Assembly: GCA_051646185.1 (NCBI GenBank)
Contig: JBOFCS010000156.1
Span: 1-17,395, forward strand
Source of the DNA: JBOFCS01 sp051646185
GTDB lineage: Bacteria; Actinomycetota; Actinomycetes; Mycobacteriales; Mycobacteriaceae
Direction of reading: 5' to 3'
DNA length: 17,395 bases
Under the pieces are notes generated by a model. It made no database searches. It saw only the letters and a program-made list of their open reading frames with translations, and was not told the origin of the DNA. Positions within the stretch are counted from its first letter, which is position 1, and the number at the start of each line of letters is the position of its first letter. This document shows positions 6,793 to 14,066 of the stretch, in pieces. The translations under genes and the position numbers were made by a program.

Positions 6793-7590
6793 GTGGCAAG
6801 AATATTGGCAGTGGCCAATCAAAAGGGTGGTGTTGCTAAGACAACAACTGTTGCCTCGCTAGGTGCTGCCTTAGCGGCACAGAGGCAGCGCGTCTTGGTC
6901 GTGGATTTGGACCCGCAGGGTTGCCTCACCTTTTCCCTTGGACATAACCCCGATAAACTCGAGATTTCAGTGCATAACGTGCTCTTAGGCGAGGCCGATA
7001 TTCGGTCGGCACTACTGGAAACCTCAGAGTCGATGACGCTACTACCTGCTACGATAGACCTTGCTGGGGCTGAGGCGATGTTATTGATGAAGGCTGGACG
7101 TGAGTATGCGCTAAAACGTCAACTTTCCTTGGTGACCCATGACTTTGACACAATAATTGTTGACTGTCCACCCTCTTTAGGGGTTCTTACGCTTAATGGC
7201 CTTACCGCCGCAGACGCGGTTATTGTTCCTTTGCAATGTGAAATGCTGGCGCATCGAGGGCTAGGTCAACTACTTCGTACAGTTCAAGATGTTCAGCAGA
7301 TTACCAATGCGGATTTGGCTTTGCTTGGCGCTTTGCCAACTCTTTACGATGCCCGAACTACGCACTCGCGTGATGTTCTTTCTGATGTTTCAGACCGCTA
7401 CCAGCTGCCGGTTTTAGCCCCAGCAATTCCGCGTACAGTTCGTTTTGCCGAGGCGTCGGCTTCGGGTGCCACCGTCCTGGTTGGTAGGAAAAACAAAGGG
7501 GCGCAGGCTTATCAGCAGCTTGCTGAATCACTGATTGCCTTCTGGCAGTGCGGGACAGCGTTACCTGAGTTTTCCTGTGAAATGACATAA
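6793..7590 (+). CDS. orphan ParA/Soj-type P-loop ATPase (Rv3213c-like)
   Basis: This encodes 265 aa from GTG 6793, giving the family start MARILAVANQKGG. An in-frame ATG at 6724 would add 23 residues with no family match. The deviant Walker A KGGVAKTTT (11-19) has the signature lysine at K11. Further motifs are the switch I region VVDLDPQGCLTFSLGH, the Walker B IIVDCPPSLGVLTLNGL, and IPRTVRFAEASASG near the C-terminus. ParA ATPases dimerise on ATP and bind DNA or polar proteins to position cargo. No ParB gene or obvious parS cluster is nearby, and in M. tuberculosis this gene (Rv3213c) is separate from the chromosomal parAB. It is therefore an orphan with unknown cargo. It is convergent with the propeller gene, with 36 bp between stops. 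Confidence 0.9.
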   Translation: MARILAVANQKGGVAKTTTVASLGAALAAQRQRVLVVDLDPQGCLTFSLGHNPDKLEISVHNVLLGEADIRSALLETSESMTLLPATIDLAGAEAMLLMKAGREYALKRQLSLVTHDFDTIIVDCPPSLGVLTLNGLTAADAVIVPLQCEMLAHRGLGQLLRTVQDVQQITNADLALLGALPTLYDARTTHSRDVLSDVSDRYQLPVLAPAIPRTVRFAEASASGATVLVGRKNKGAQAYQQLAESLIAFWQCGTALPEFSCEMT

Positions 7591-7626
7591 CTTAGTGCTA
7601 AGAAAAATTCGGGGAGGGGTTGTGGA

Positions 7627-8856
7627 TTAGCCTAAAGCAACTAGGTCTGTCCCGCGCTGTTCAATGATTGTGGAACCAATAACTGACATAGCAATAACTC
7701 CCGAATAGCCGCTACGGTCAACAGGAATCGCGTATTCGCATCCACCGGAACTGGAACTACATACGCTTATTCCATTTTCGATGGGCACTAAGTATTTTCC
7801 AGCCATCAGGGTGCCGGGGCCAGACGCATTTTTAAGGACAAATCGTAACGTGAGATCGCTAGAATTAAAGGCTAAAATCTGATCACCGGTCCACCAGGTG
7901 ACAAGTGAGCCGATTTTTCCCGTTAGGTTATTGGCAGATAGTAGTTGTGGATCTAAGTCCAAAGGTATTTCATTAATGAGATTTGCTGAGCCGTCATAGA
8001 TGGATATTTGTGGAGTAGAGCTATAAGTTCCGCCAGCTGGAAGGTATATCGCTGTTCGGTCACCTTCAACTGCAACGATTTTTGCTCCTAATGGCCCCGT
8101 TCTAGCTCCGGGGACGACGACACTACCGTATTCTTCCGGCTTATCGCTGTCTTTAGGGGAAGGATTAAGGATAGACAGACGCATATCTTGTTCATTTGGG
8201 CATTGCTGCAAGATTGCTACTCGACTTGAGCTGGATGCTCCTGAAGTTAAAGTACATCCACTACGTGGTTGTACTCCTGGGTTTGCTGGTGCATCCACTC
8301 TTCCATATTGCATGGTGCGCACTAGATCTGAGCGCCAGGTCTCCATCCGAGTGTTACCACGCGACATAACATAAGTGCCGTCGCTGCTCAGAGTTATCTC
8401 TTTGTCTGCATCACTGCTGCGGGCAGCTCCTCTTTCTCCGTTTTTGCCGTTCAGGGAGGTGGCTTGTGAACATCCTCTGGTATCCCGATACACCGCAATT
8501 GCGTTATCCCAAGCGCCAATTAATCCACAGAGGTCAAGGTTTCGGGAGTAACTCCAGAGCTCGTTTCCCTCTGCTGGACTGTGTCCGATCACCGTGCCTT
8601 GATGTGCAGACACCGCTACATTCCCGACAATAATCGGCGCTGTGGTAGCTGAACTTGTCGTTCGCCACAATTCAGTCAGCGTGGTTGGAACAGCGGACGC
8701 TGGGGTGACTACGGGTGCAGGGGTAGCAGCGGGGTTGCTTTCGGTTTGTCTGGTCGGGCTGGTGTGCCAGACGATGGCCGCTGATGCCACCACAATAATC
8801 GCCAGGACGGCAGCAACAATGAGGTCGGTTCGAGTTCGTCTTTCAGGTGCGGGCAT
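7627..8856 (-). CDS. membrane-anchored PQQ-like beta-propeller protein (Rv3212-like)
   Basis: This encodes 409 aa from ATG 8856, which has GAGG 5 nt upstream and sits 7 nt past the helicase stop. A GTG at 8901 would extend it by 15 residues and overlap the helicase gene. Residues 1-10 are a charged cytoplasmic stub, 11-32 form one transmembrane helix (IVAAVLAIIVVASAAIVWH), and a Pro/Ala/Thr linker follows. The extracytoplasmic domain is rich in short beta motifs of the WxxDxL/LxxxNG type (TVIGHSPAEGNELWSY, GNTRMETWRSDLV), as in PQQ-like propellers, and has several cysteines that could pair. No enzyme motif is visible. Its ribosome binding site lies in the last codons of the helicase gene, implying translational coupling. 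M. tuberculosis Rv3212 has the same context. The function is unknown. Confidence 0.78.
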   Translation of the reverse strand: MPAPERRTRTDLIVAAVLAIIVVASAAIVWHTSPTRQTESNPAATPAPVVTPASAVPTTLTELWRTTSSATTAPIIVGNVAVSAHQGTVIGHSPAEGNELWSYSRNLDLCGLIGAWDNAIAVYRDTRGCSQATSLNGKNGERGAARSSDADKEITLSSDGTYVMSRGNTRMETWRSDLVRTMQYGRVDAPANPGVQPRSGCTLTSGASSSSRVAILQQCPNEQDMRLSILNPSPKDSDKPEEYGSVVVPGARTGPLGAKIVAVEGDRTAIYLPAGGTYSSTPQISIYDGSANLINEIPLDLDPQLLSANNLTGKIGSLVTWWTGDQILAFNSSDLTLRFVLKNASGPGTLMAGKYLVPIENGISVCSSSSGGCEYAIPVDRSGYSGVIAMSVIGSTIIEQRGTDLVALG

Positions 8857-8863
8857 GGGGTCC

Positions 8864-10477
8864 TCAGTCGGTAGATCCTGTGGTTGGGGACGTGGTTTCA
8901 CTTGTTGAAGTGTTTAGTGAAGCGGGGGAGCGTCGCCGTCGACGACGTGGAGTTTGTGCTGTAGCACTGTCTTCCTTAAGTGGGGTAGCGCCGATAGAGC
9001 CGCTCTCAGTTACATTTTTCGCGCCGCGAGTTCTTCTGCGGGAACGCGTGCGACCGCTACTGGTGTTTTCCTCTGGTGATTGAGCTTTGCTGGAGGGGGT
9101 GCTATCAACGATTTTTGGTATAGTTACCGATCCTGTTGTGCCAGTAGGGATATTGAGATCAGTAAATAAATGTGGTGAACTTGAGTAAGTTTCAACTGGT
9201 TCTGGTATCCCTAAAGCTAATGCCTTGTCAATTAGTTGCCAACGGGGAATATCATCCCAATCTACAAGTGTCACAGCAATTCCAGTGCGCCCTGCTCGTC
9301 CGGTTCGGCCAATTCGGTGGACGTAAGTTTTTTCATCTTCAGGGCACTGGTAATTGATCACATGAGTGACATCGTCAATATCGATGCCACGTGCGGCGAC
9401 ATCTGTGGCAACAAGGACATTGATTTTTCCTGAGCGGAAAGCCTTCAGTGCCTTTTCTCGAGCAATCTGACCCAGATCGCCATGCACTGCGCCAACAGCA
9501 AACCCGCGCTCGGCGAGTTCATCGGAAACTTTTTGAGCAGTGCGCTTAGTTCGGGTAAAAATCATGGTTGCGCCACGGTCGGTGGCTTGCAGGACGCGAG
9601 CCACCATTTCTGTTTTGTCTAGCGCATGAGCTCGGTAGACATGTTGTGCGGTACGGTCATGCACTGCTGAGGATTCGGCTTCTTCAGCACGGATATGTGT
9701 GGGTTGAGTTAAGAAGGTACGGGCTAAAGTAATAATAGGTCCCGGCATTGTTGCGGAAAAAAGCATGGTTTGTCGGCGGTGTCCCGAAGTTCCGCCAGCG
9801 CCGGTGCTGCCATCAGGAACCATGTTTAAGATTCGCTCTATGTCTGGCAAGAAGCCAAGGTCGAGCATTTCGTCCGCTTCGTCAAGGACGAGGACTCCAA
9901 CTTTTCCGAGGATGAGATGCGATTGCTGCGCTAAATCGAGTAAACGACCAGGAGTGCCGACAACTACATCGACTCCGGCTCGGAGCGCTTCGATTTGCGT
10001 TTCATAAGGACGACCCCCGTAGATCGAGAGTGTTTTTAATGGTCGCTCGCCTACCTGTAGGTATTTACTAGCATTTTCTAAATCACTAGAAACCTGGATG
10101 CACAATTCGCGTGTTGGCACAATGATCAGAGCGCGGGGGGTTCCGTCTAGGATTGCTGTTCCCGTAGTGGCTGTGGAGATGCGATGTAGTAGGGGAACTC
10201 CGAACCCAAAGGTTTTTCCCATTCCAGTTCGCGCTTGACCGATAAGGTCATCGCCGGCCAGCGCAAGCGGCAAAGTGAGTTCTTGAATGGCAAATGTTCG
10301 TTCGATCCCCACTTCGGCCAATGCTCGTACGATTTCTTCGCGTACGCCGAGTTCGGCGAAGCTGGGCGATAGGGGGGTAATCTGCTGTTCAATCGAAATT
10401 ACTTCTACAGCAATACTTTCCACACTTGATGCGGTGTTTTTGATACTCAGGGGTCTAGCCTTTCCTCGTGTCGTCAC
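8864..10477 (-). CDS. rhlE: DEAD-box ATP-dependent RNA helicase, RhlE-like
   Basis: This encodes 537 aa with every helicase motif: Q motif at F62-AIQ; motif I ARTGMGKT (82-89); Ia PTREL; Ib TPGRLLD; motif II DEAD (199-202); motif III SAT; IV MIFTRTKR; V VATDVAARGID; and VI HRIGRTGRAG. After the second RecA domain comes a roughly 130-residue disordered tail with two arginine patches (RTRSRRRTRGAK and RRRRRRS) that probably bind RNA. The equivalent mycobacterial protein (Rv3211) has similar patches, from memory. The expected role is unwinding or remodelling RNA in ribosome assembly, cold adaptation or decay. GTG 10477 has no ribosome binding site and sits inside a hairpin; the next in-frame GTG is V19. 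The family core begins near residue 39, so the first 38 residues are uncertain. It heads a unit with the propeller gene. Confidence 0.93.
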   Translation of the reverse strand: MTTRGKARPLSIKNTASSVESIAVEVISIEQQITPLSPSFAELGVREEIVRALAEVGIERTFAIQELTLPLALAGDDLIGQARTGMGKTFGFGVPLLHRISTATTGTAILDGTPRALIIVPTRELCIQVSSDLENASKYLQVGERPLKTLSIYGGRPYETQIEALRAGVDVVVGTPGRLLDLAQQSHLILGKVGVLVLDEADEMLDLGFLPDIERILNMVPDGSTGAGGTSGHRRQTMLFSATMPGPIITLARTFLTQPTHIRAEEAESSAVHDRTAQHVYRAHALDKTEMVARVLQATDRGATMIFTRTKRTAQKVSDELAERGFAVGAVHGDLGQIAREKALKAFRSGKINVLVATDVAARGIDIDDVTHVINYQCPEDEKTYVHRIGRTGRAGRTGIAVTLVDWDDIPRWQLIDKALALGIPEPVETYSSSPHLFTDLNIPTGTTGSVTIPKIVDSTPSSKAQSPEENTSSGRTRSRRRTRGAKNVTESGSIGATPLKEDSATAQTPRRRRRRSPASLNTSTSETTSPTTGSTD

Positions 10478-10489
10478 ACGCGCACGAGG
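10464..10489 (-). promoter_or_regulatory. hairpin with the helicase start codon in its loop
   Basis: CCTCGTG (10464-10470) and CACGAGG (10483-10489) are exact 7-bp complements around 12 nt, and the predicted GTG start (10475-10477) falls in the loop. An alternative inner 5-bp pairing, CGTGT/ACACG, also encloses it. Such a stem could limit ribosome access and link helicase synthesis to temperature or to RNA unwinding, but the function is inference. Confidence 0.45.
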
Positions 10490-10793
10490 CGGGGAGTCAC
10501 CCCTTCCGGCGGTCAGTATCCTGCGTTAGTCACCTCGTAGTTAGTGAGATGACTCGTAGATATGAGGGTTAAATCCGGTTCAAGTGCGCGCACATATTCA
10601 GCGCCTAGTGCTTAGCTAGACGAGCTATACTGTGTGCTTTTTGGTGCCTTTAAGTCACTGCCGTTGGGCGCAACCTTGTCACTCTGGTGTCACCACCATG
10701 ACCTATGGTAGCGGTTTTATTGTGATCAGCAGTATTTGCAGCCAGTTGGGGTGACAAAAATAAGGTGGTGAGGTAAACGGCTAGGCTTGCCAT
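10478..10793. other. 316-bp divergent intergenic region between helicase and MiaE-like gene
   Basis: This must hold both promoters. Visible items are a GGGG/CCCC mini-stem (10491-10503), a perfect 10-bp palindrome GTGCGCGCAC (10584-10593), and a TATACT box (10626-10631) with no convincing -35. GTGTCACCACC and GTCAC copies lie around 10677-10696. I find no open frame with coding character. The long stretch on the helicase side would give it a long 5' leader if transcription starts at the far end. Confidence 0.4.
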
Positions 10794-11492
10794 ATGGCTT
10801 CCTCTTTGGATTCTTCCGCTTCTTCTGCATCGGCGACTGTATCTGCGGTCGCCGAAGATCACCCTGGTATAAATGAGCTGTTTGCAGTGCTTGCTTACGG
10901 TGAAATCGCAGCTTTTTATCGGTTGACCCTTGATGCTCAAATGGCTCCAGACCTTACCGGTCGTATGGCGATCGCCAAGATGGCCTCAGCCCAGATGGGG
11001 CATTTCGCTTCGCTTCAGGACGCCTTAGAAAGTCGCGGAGTTGATGTCATCACAGCGATGGGGCCCTACATGGAAGTGTTAGATAACTATCATCGCTCTA
11101 CGGCCCCTAGTACTTGGCTGGAATCTCTGGTCAAAGCTTATATTGGTGATGGTCTAGCAGCTGACTTTTACCGAGAGATTGTTGCTTCTTTACCCGGCCA
11201 TGTGGGTGTGGTTGTTCGTGAGGTTCTTGCCGAAACTCAACACTCTGAGTTTGTGCTTGCCCAGGTTAATGCTGCGGTGGCGGTTAGTGCTCAAGAAAAA
11301 AACCGACTAACTCTGTGGGCGAGAAGATTATTAGGTGAGGCAATTACTCAAGCGCAATTTGTGCTGGCTCAGCGAGATGAGCTGACGGATTTGGTACTCA
11401 CCGGTTCAGGGGATCTGAATCACCTAGTGGATTTTTTTGATCGACTCCAACTTAGGCATGCTGAACGTATGAAGCTGCTGGGCTTAGGTTGA
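10794..11492 (+). CDS. MiaE-like ferritin-fold protein (Rv3210c-like)
   Basis: This encodes 232 aa and is nearly all alpha-helical. A low-complexity Ser/Ala N-terminus precedes the conserved ELFAVLAYGEIAAFYRL (E37), KMASAQMGHFASL (H70), LVKAYIGDGLAADFYREI, LAETQHSEF and RRLLGEAITQAQFV. This is the pattern of the actinobacterial MiaE-like ferritin-fold family (MiaE_2), related to diiron tRNA-modifying hydroxylases. The second carboxylate-histidine pair, ExxH in ETQHSEF, is intact. At the first, the residue three before H70 is Gln67, where I would expect Glu. Real tRNA hydroxylase activity is unproven for this branch. ATG 10794 has a weak AGGC upstream. It is divergent from the helicase as in M. 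tuberculosis (Rv3211/Rv3210c). The Rv3209-type membrane protein next to it there is missing here. Confidence 0.82.
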   Translation: MASSLDSSASSASATVSAVAEDHPGINELFAVLAYGEIAAFYRLTLDAQMAPDLTGRMAIAKMASAQMGHFASLQDALESRGVDVITAMGPYMEVLDNYHRSTAPSTWLESLVKAYIGDGLAADFYREIVASLPGHVGVVVREVLAETQHSEFVLAQVNAAVAVSAQEKNRLTLWARRLLGEAITQAQFVLAQRDELTDLVLTGSGDLNHLVDFFDRLQLRHAERMKLLGLG

Positions 11493-11657
11493 GCTGGTGC
11501 GGTGAGCCAGACGTAAGTACTGGATAATTAAAGTACTGCTTGGGTGTTCGCTAGAGGCTGAGCCAGGTGTTGTGCAACTTAACCGATAGCTACACTAACC
11601 TGGGGTGAAGATAAACTAGTGAGCAAGCAGTTGCGCTTGTTGACTGATCTTTTCCGG

Positions 11658-11680
11658 GTGCTCCACCTTCCGTGGAGCAC
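11658..11680 (+). promoter_or_regulatory. 9-bp hairpin in the DUF3107 leader
   Basis: GTGCTCCAC (11658-11666) and GTGGAGCAC (11672-11680) are exact complements with a CTTCC loop, ending 20 nt before the GGAGG box of the DUF3107 gene. It has no T tract, so it is unlikely to be a terminator. It may be an mRNA structure in the leader or an operator. The surrounding 11493-11711 holds no other gene I can support. Confidence 0.45.
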
Positions 11681-11711
11681 ATTTGCACATCGAGAAGCTC
11701 GGAGGATGACC

Positions 11712-11936
11712 GTGGAGGTCAAGATCGGCATTTCTGACAGCCCGCGTGAATTGGTTGTCAATAGCACCCAGACGACAGAGGATGTTGAAGCTCAGGTTGC
11801 TGCGTCATTTTCAGGTGAAGCCAGCTTGCTGACATTACTTGACGAAAAGGGTCGCAAATACTTTGTTCCTTCAGTCAAGATTGCTTACGTTGAGATCGGC
11901 CCAGCCGATGCGCGTCGGGTTGGTTTCGCTAGCTGA
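11712..11936 (+). CDS. DUF3107 small protein (Rv3208A/TB9.4-like)
   Basis: This encodes 74 aa from GTG 11712, giving MEVKIGISDSPRELVVNSTQ, the usual start of this family. GGAGG (11701-11705) lies 6 nt upstream; an in-frame ATG at 11706 directly abuts that box and would be poorly spaced. The C-terminal half reads LLTLLDEKGRKYFVPSVKIAYVEIG, then DARRVGFAS. This is the full DUF3107 length, without the Ala/Gly tail of the M. tuberculosis protein. The fold appears to be a compact alpha/beta domain with no catalytic motif. It is convergent with the TetR gene, with 17 bp between stops. M. tuberculosis keeps this gene beside a TetR gene (Rv3208A/Rv3208). The function is unknown. Confidence 0.88.
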   Translation: MEVKIGISDSPRELVVNSTQTTEDVEAQVAASFSGEASLLTLLDEKGRKYFVPSVKIAYVEIGPADARRVGFAS

Positions 11937-11953
11937 CTCCGCCTTGTATAGCT

Positions 11954-12652
11954 CTAGCTTTCTTGAGCCTGTAGTGGGACATGAGATAGCCCGCCCCAGG
12001 CTAGGGCTACGGCAGTCTCAACCGCATCTTCTTTAGAAATCGGTTTGTTGGCGTCAAGCCAGTAGCGTGCACTTACCTGGCTTGCGCCAACAAGCCCAAC
12101 AGCAAGCATGCGAGCTCGGTAAGGATCTAGGCCAGAATCATGACTCACTAAGTCAAACACTGCGTCAATACAGGCTTCGGTGGCCCCTTCGACACGCTGC
12201 TGCACCGAGGGGTCGCCCATAAGGTCATTTTCAAAAATCAGTCGATATCCAAGACTGTCGTTATCGACAAAATCAAAAAAAGCTTGAACGGAGGCACGAA
12301 CTCTTTGCTTGTTGTCGGTTGTGGTGCGCAAAGCTTGGCGAACACCTGAGACTAGGTTTTCAACATGCTTGTGTAGTACCGAAAGGTAAAGTTCCAATTT
12401 GCTTGGAAAATGTTGGTAAAGAACGGGCTTGCTTACTCCAGCACATTCGGCAATTTCGTCCATCCCAGCACCGTGGTATCCATTGGTGACAAACACTTCA
12501 CTTGCCGCAGCAAGAAGTTGAATTCGGCGTTCGCCACGGGGTAGCCGGGTGTTAGGTCGGGAGGATTTAGTGCTCCCAGTTGACTTAACGGACTCTTCGG
12601 TAAGCACAAGGCTCGTTCGGTCCGCAATTTCAGTCATGGCACTCACATTCAT
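11954..12652 (-). CDS. TetR family transcriptional regulator (Rv3208-like)
   Basis: This encodes 232 aa from ATG 12652, with AGGA 3 nt upstream; ATG 12637 (227 aa) is nearly as likely, and both are close to the length of Rv3208. A longer reading upstream lacks family similarity. After a disordered, charged N-terminus comes the TetR DNA-binding domain: RRIQLLAAASEVFVTNGYHG, then GMDEIAECAGVSKPVLYQHF with the recognition helix, then SKLELYLSVLHKHVENL. The ligand-binding domain carries FFDFVDNDSLGYRLIFEND and ACIDAVFDLVSHDSGLDPYR, which are conserved in the mycobacterial counterpart from memory. The effector is unknown. It is divergent from the DUF3152 gene, and the shared 149-bp spacer carries a 16-bp palindrome that could be its operator. 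Confidence 0.92.
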   Translation of the reverse strand: MNVSAMTEIADRTSLVLTEESVKSTGSTKSSRPNTRLPRGERRIQLLAAASEVFVTNGYHGAGMDEIAECAGVSKPVLYQHFPSKLELYLSVLHKHVENLVSGVRQALRTTTDNKQRVRASVQAFFDFVDNDSLGYRLIFENDLMGDPSVQQRVEGATEACIDAVFDLVSHDSGLDPYRARMLAVGLVGASQVSARYWLDANKPISKEDAVETAVALAWGGLSHVPLQAQES

Positions 12653-12739
12653 CCTATGTACGAGAAACACTGACATTACCTGGCAGCCAACTTGGCCAAT
12701 GACAGGCGGTCCGTTATTAAAGGGGACGATTTGTGGTAA

Positions 12740-12755
12740 ATCCGACGCGCCGGAT
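12740..12755. promoter_or_regulatory. 16-bp near-perfect palindrome, candidate TetR operator
   Basis: ATCCGACGCGCCGGAT is self-complementary except for one mismatched pair (A6/C11). It lies between the divergent TetR and DUF3152 genes, 47 bp before the DUF3152 start and 88 bp from the TetR start. TetR proteins often bind palindromes of 15-20 bp in such spacers. A second element, GCCAA-C-TTGGC (12686-12696), overlaps TTGGCCAA in the same spacer. Confidence 0.45.
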
Positions 12756-12801
12756 GAGTGCCGTTGAGCTATCTCGCGCTGTGCTATGAGATTCTGGAGC
12801 T

Positions 12802-13986
12802 GTGACAAACGATCGTGAACTTGGCGCCCGCAAGGGCAGATATGTTGACGATCAGGGAGACCCTCAAAAATATGGTTTCCCGTACCACCAAACAGCTGAA
12901 TTTGCTCATTCGGGCAGAGCTGGTAACACAGCCGGAAATGAACCCTACCGTCGACAAATGTACCGAGCACGGCCAAGGCTAGAATTTGGCGAGGACTCAA
13001 CGGGTGTATCCGAGTCAAGCGGTTCTGCGTTTGCCTCCTCGAAGCAACCGCTGAGGGCGCAGTGGGACCCAACGCGTTCCGGTGGTGGCAGGGCTCGCTC
13101 TAATCGACTTGATCGCCTGCAAGTGAAAAAGCAGAGTCGAGTGGGAAAATTTGTGTCAATTTATGGTTGGCGTGCGTATGCCATCCCAGTGTTAGCTGTG
13201 GCCACTGTTCTTGTAGTTGTTAATGCAGTGACATCACAAGGTGCGGAAAATTCTTCCCAGGCAGCTATAGGCGCAGTTAAACCCTCAGGTGAAATGTTGT
13301 CGGGAAGTACCCAGCCGGCGACACCAACAACCTACGACCCGTCGATACCTAATAGCGCGCTGCCTGCTGGTGGTTCTTTTACTGAACGTGGGAATGGGAG
13401 TTGGCATCTCGTCCCAGGACAATCAGAGCAAGTTGGGAAAGGGTCGCAGAAGGTCTTTACCTTTACGGTTGAAGTTGAAGATGGGGTAGACACCTCGGCT
13501 TATGGTGGCGATGACGCTTTTGCCTCTATGGTCACCCAAACATTGGCGAACCCAAAAAGTTGGACCCATGATACGAACTTTGGTTTTCGTCGGATTGACA
13601 ATGCAGAACCAGACTTTCGAATTTCTCTTACTTCGCAGCAGACAATTCGTCGAGGCTGTGGGTATGAACTTCAACTAGAAACCTCATGTAATAACCCGGA
13701 GTGGAAACGAGTGCTGATTAACGAATCACGGTGGGTTCGCGGTGCTATTTCATTTCAGGGAGATGTTGGTTCTTACCGCCAGTATGTTATTAACCATGAG
13801 GTGGGTCATGCGATCGGATATGCTCAGCACCAACCTTGCCGAGAGCAGGGAGGGCTAGCGCCCATTATGATGCAGCAGACCTTTGGTGCGGCGAATGACG
13901 TTATTTATAAGTTAGATCCGGCTGGGGTAGTTCAACAAGATGGGTTGGAATGTCGAATCAACCCTTGGCCGTATCCATTAGCGTAA
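12802..13986 (+). CDS. membrane-anchored DUF3152 putative zinc metalloprotease (Rv3207c-like)
   Basis: This encodes 394 aa from GTG 12802, with GGAG close upstream. Residues 1-115 form a polar, Arg-rich cytoplasmic region. A single membrane segment follows at about 124-144 (AYAIPVLAVATVLVVVNAV), then a Ser/Thr/Pro linker. The outer C-terminal DUF3152 domain runs from about residue 200 and contains FTFTVEVEDG, FRRIDNAEPDFRISLTS and RGCGYELQLETSC. The zinc-site sequence NHEVGHAIGYAQHQPC has H332, E333, H336 and H343, then APIMMQQT with a possible Met-turn. The HExxH plus a third His resembles metzincin proteases, so an extracellular protease role is plausible but unproven. The N-terminal extension is longer than in Rv3207c (about 285 aa from memory). 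An internal start such as Met53 (12958) cannot be excluded. Confidence 0.85.
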   Translation: MTNDRELGARKGRYVDDQGDPQKYGFPYHQTAEFAHSGRAGNTAGNEPYRRQMYRARPRLEFGEDSTGVSESSGSAFASSKQPLRAQWDPTRSGGGRARSNRLDRLQVKKQSRVGKFVSIYGWRAYAIPVLAVATVLVVVNAVTSQGAENSSQAAIGAVKPSGEMLSGSTQPATPTTYDPSIPNSALPAGGSFTERGNGSWHLVPGQSEQVGKGSQKVFTFTVEVEDGVDTSAYGGDDAFASMVTQTLANPKSWTHDTNFGFRRIDNAEPDFRISLTSQQTIRRGCGYELQLETSCNNPEWKRVLINESRWVRGAISFQGDVGSYRQYVINHEVGHAIGYAQHQPCREQGGLAPIMMQQTFGAANDVIYKLDPAGVVQQDGLECRINPWPYPLA

Positions 13987-13994
13987 GGTCAGAT

Positions 13995-14037
13995 ATCACT
14001 GCCTGTGTGCAACATACTGTTATGCGAATGCAGTGAT
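13995..14037 (+). repeat. 8-bp inverted repeat in the moeZ leader
   Basis: ATCACTGC (13995-14002) and GCAGTGAT (14030-14037) are exact complements around 27 nt. They lie between the DUF3152 stop and the moeZ ribosome binding site. The repeat could form a stem with a large loop, or be a dyad bound by a regulator. There is no T tract, so it is not an obvious terminator. Confidence 0.35.
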
Positions 14038-14066
14038 CTAGGGTGTGAGATTGCAAGGAGTGTGAT

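Noticed and set aside
7591..7602. CTTAG-TG-CTAAG next to an A/T run as a terminator between ParA and the propeller gene
   Set aside because: The stem is only 5 bp, AT-rich, with a 2-nt loop, too weak to call.
11640..11645. TTGACT as a -35 box for the DUF3107 gene
   Set aside because: No -10-like hexamer occurs at the expected distance; the position falls in the hairpin.
11619..11711. 31-codon extension of DUF3107 from GTG 11619
   Set aside because: The family begins at MEVKIG, and GGAGG is correctly spaced for GTG 11712; the extension includes a hairpin.
12653..13072. Long N-terminal extension of the TetR protein
   Set aside because: It runs through the divergent spacer and the DUF3152 coding region and has no TetR family similarity.
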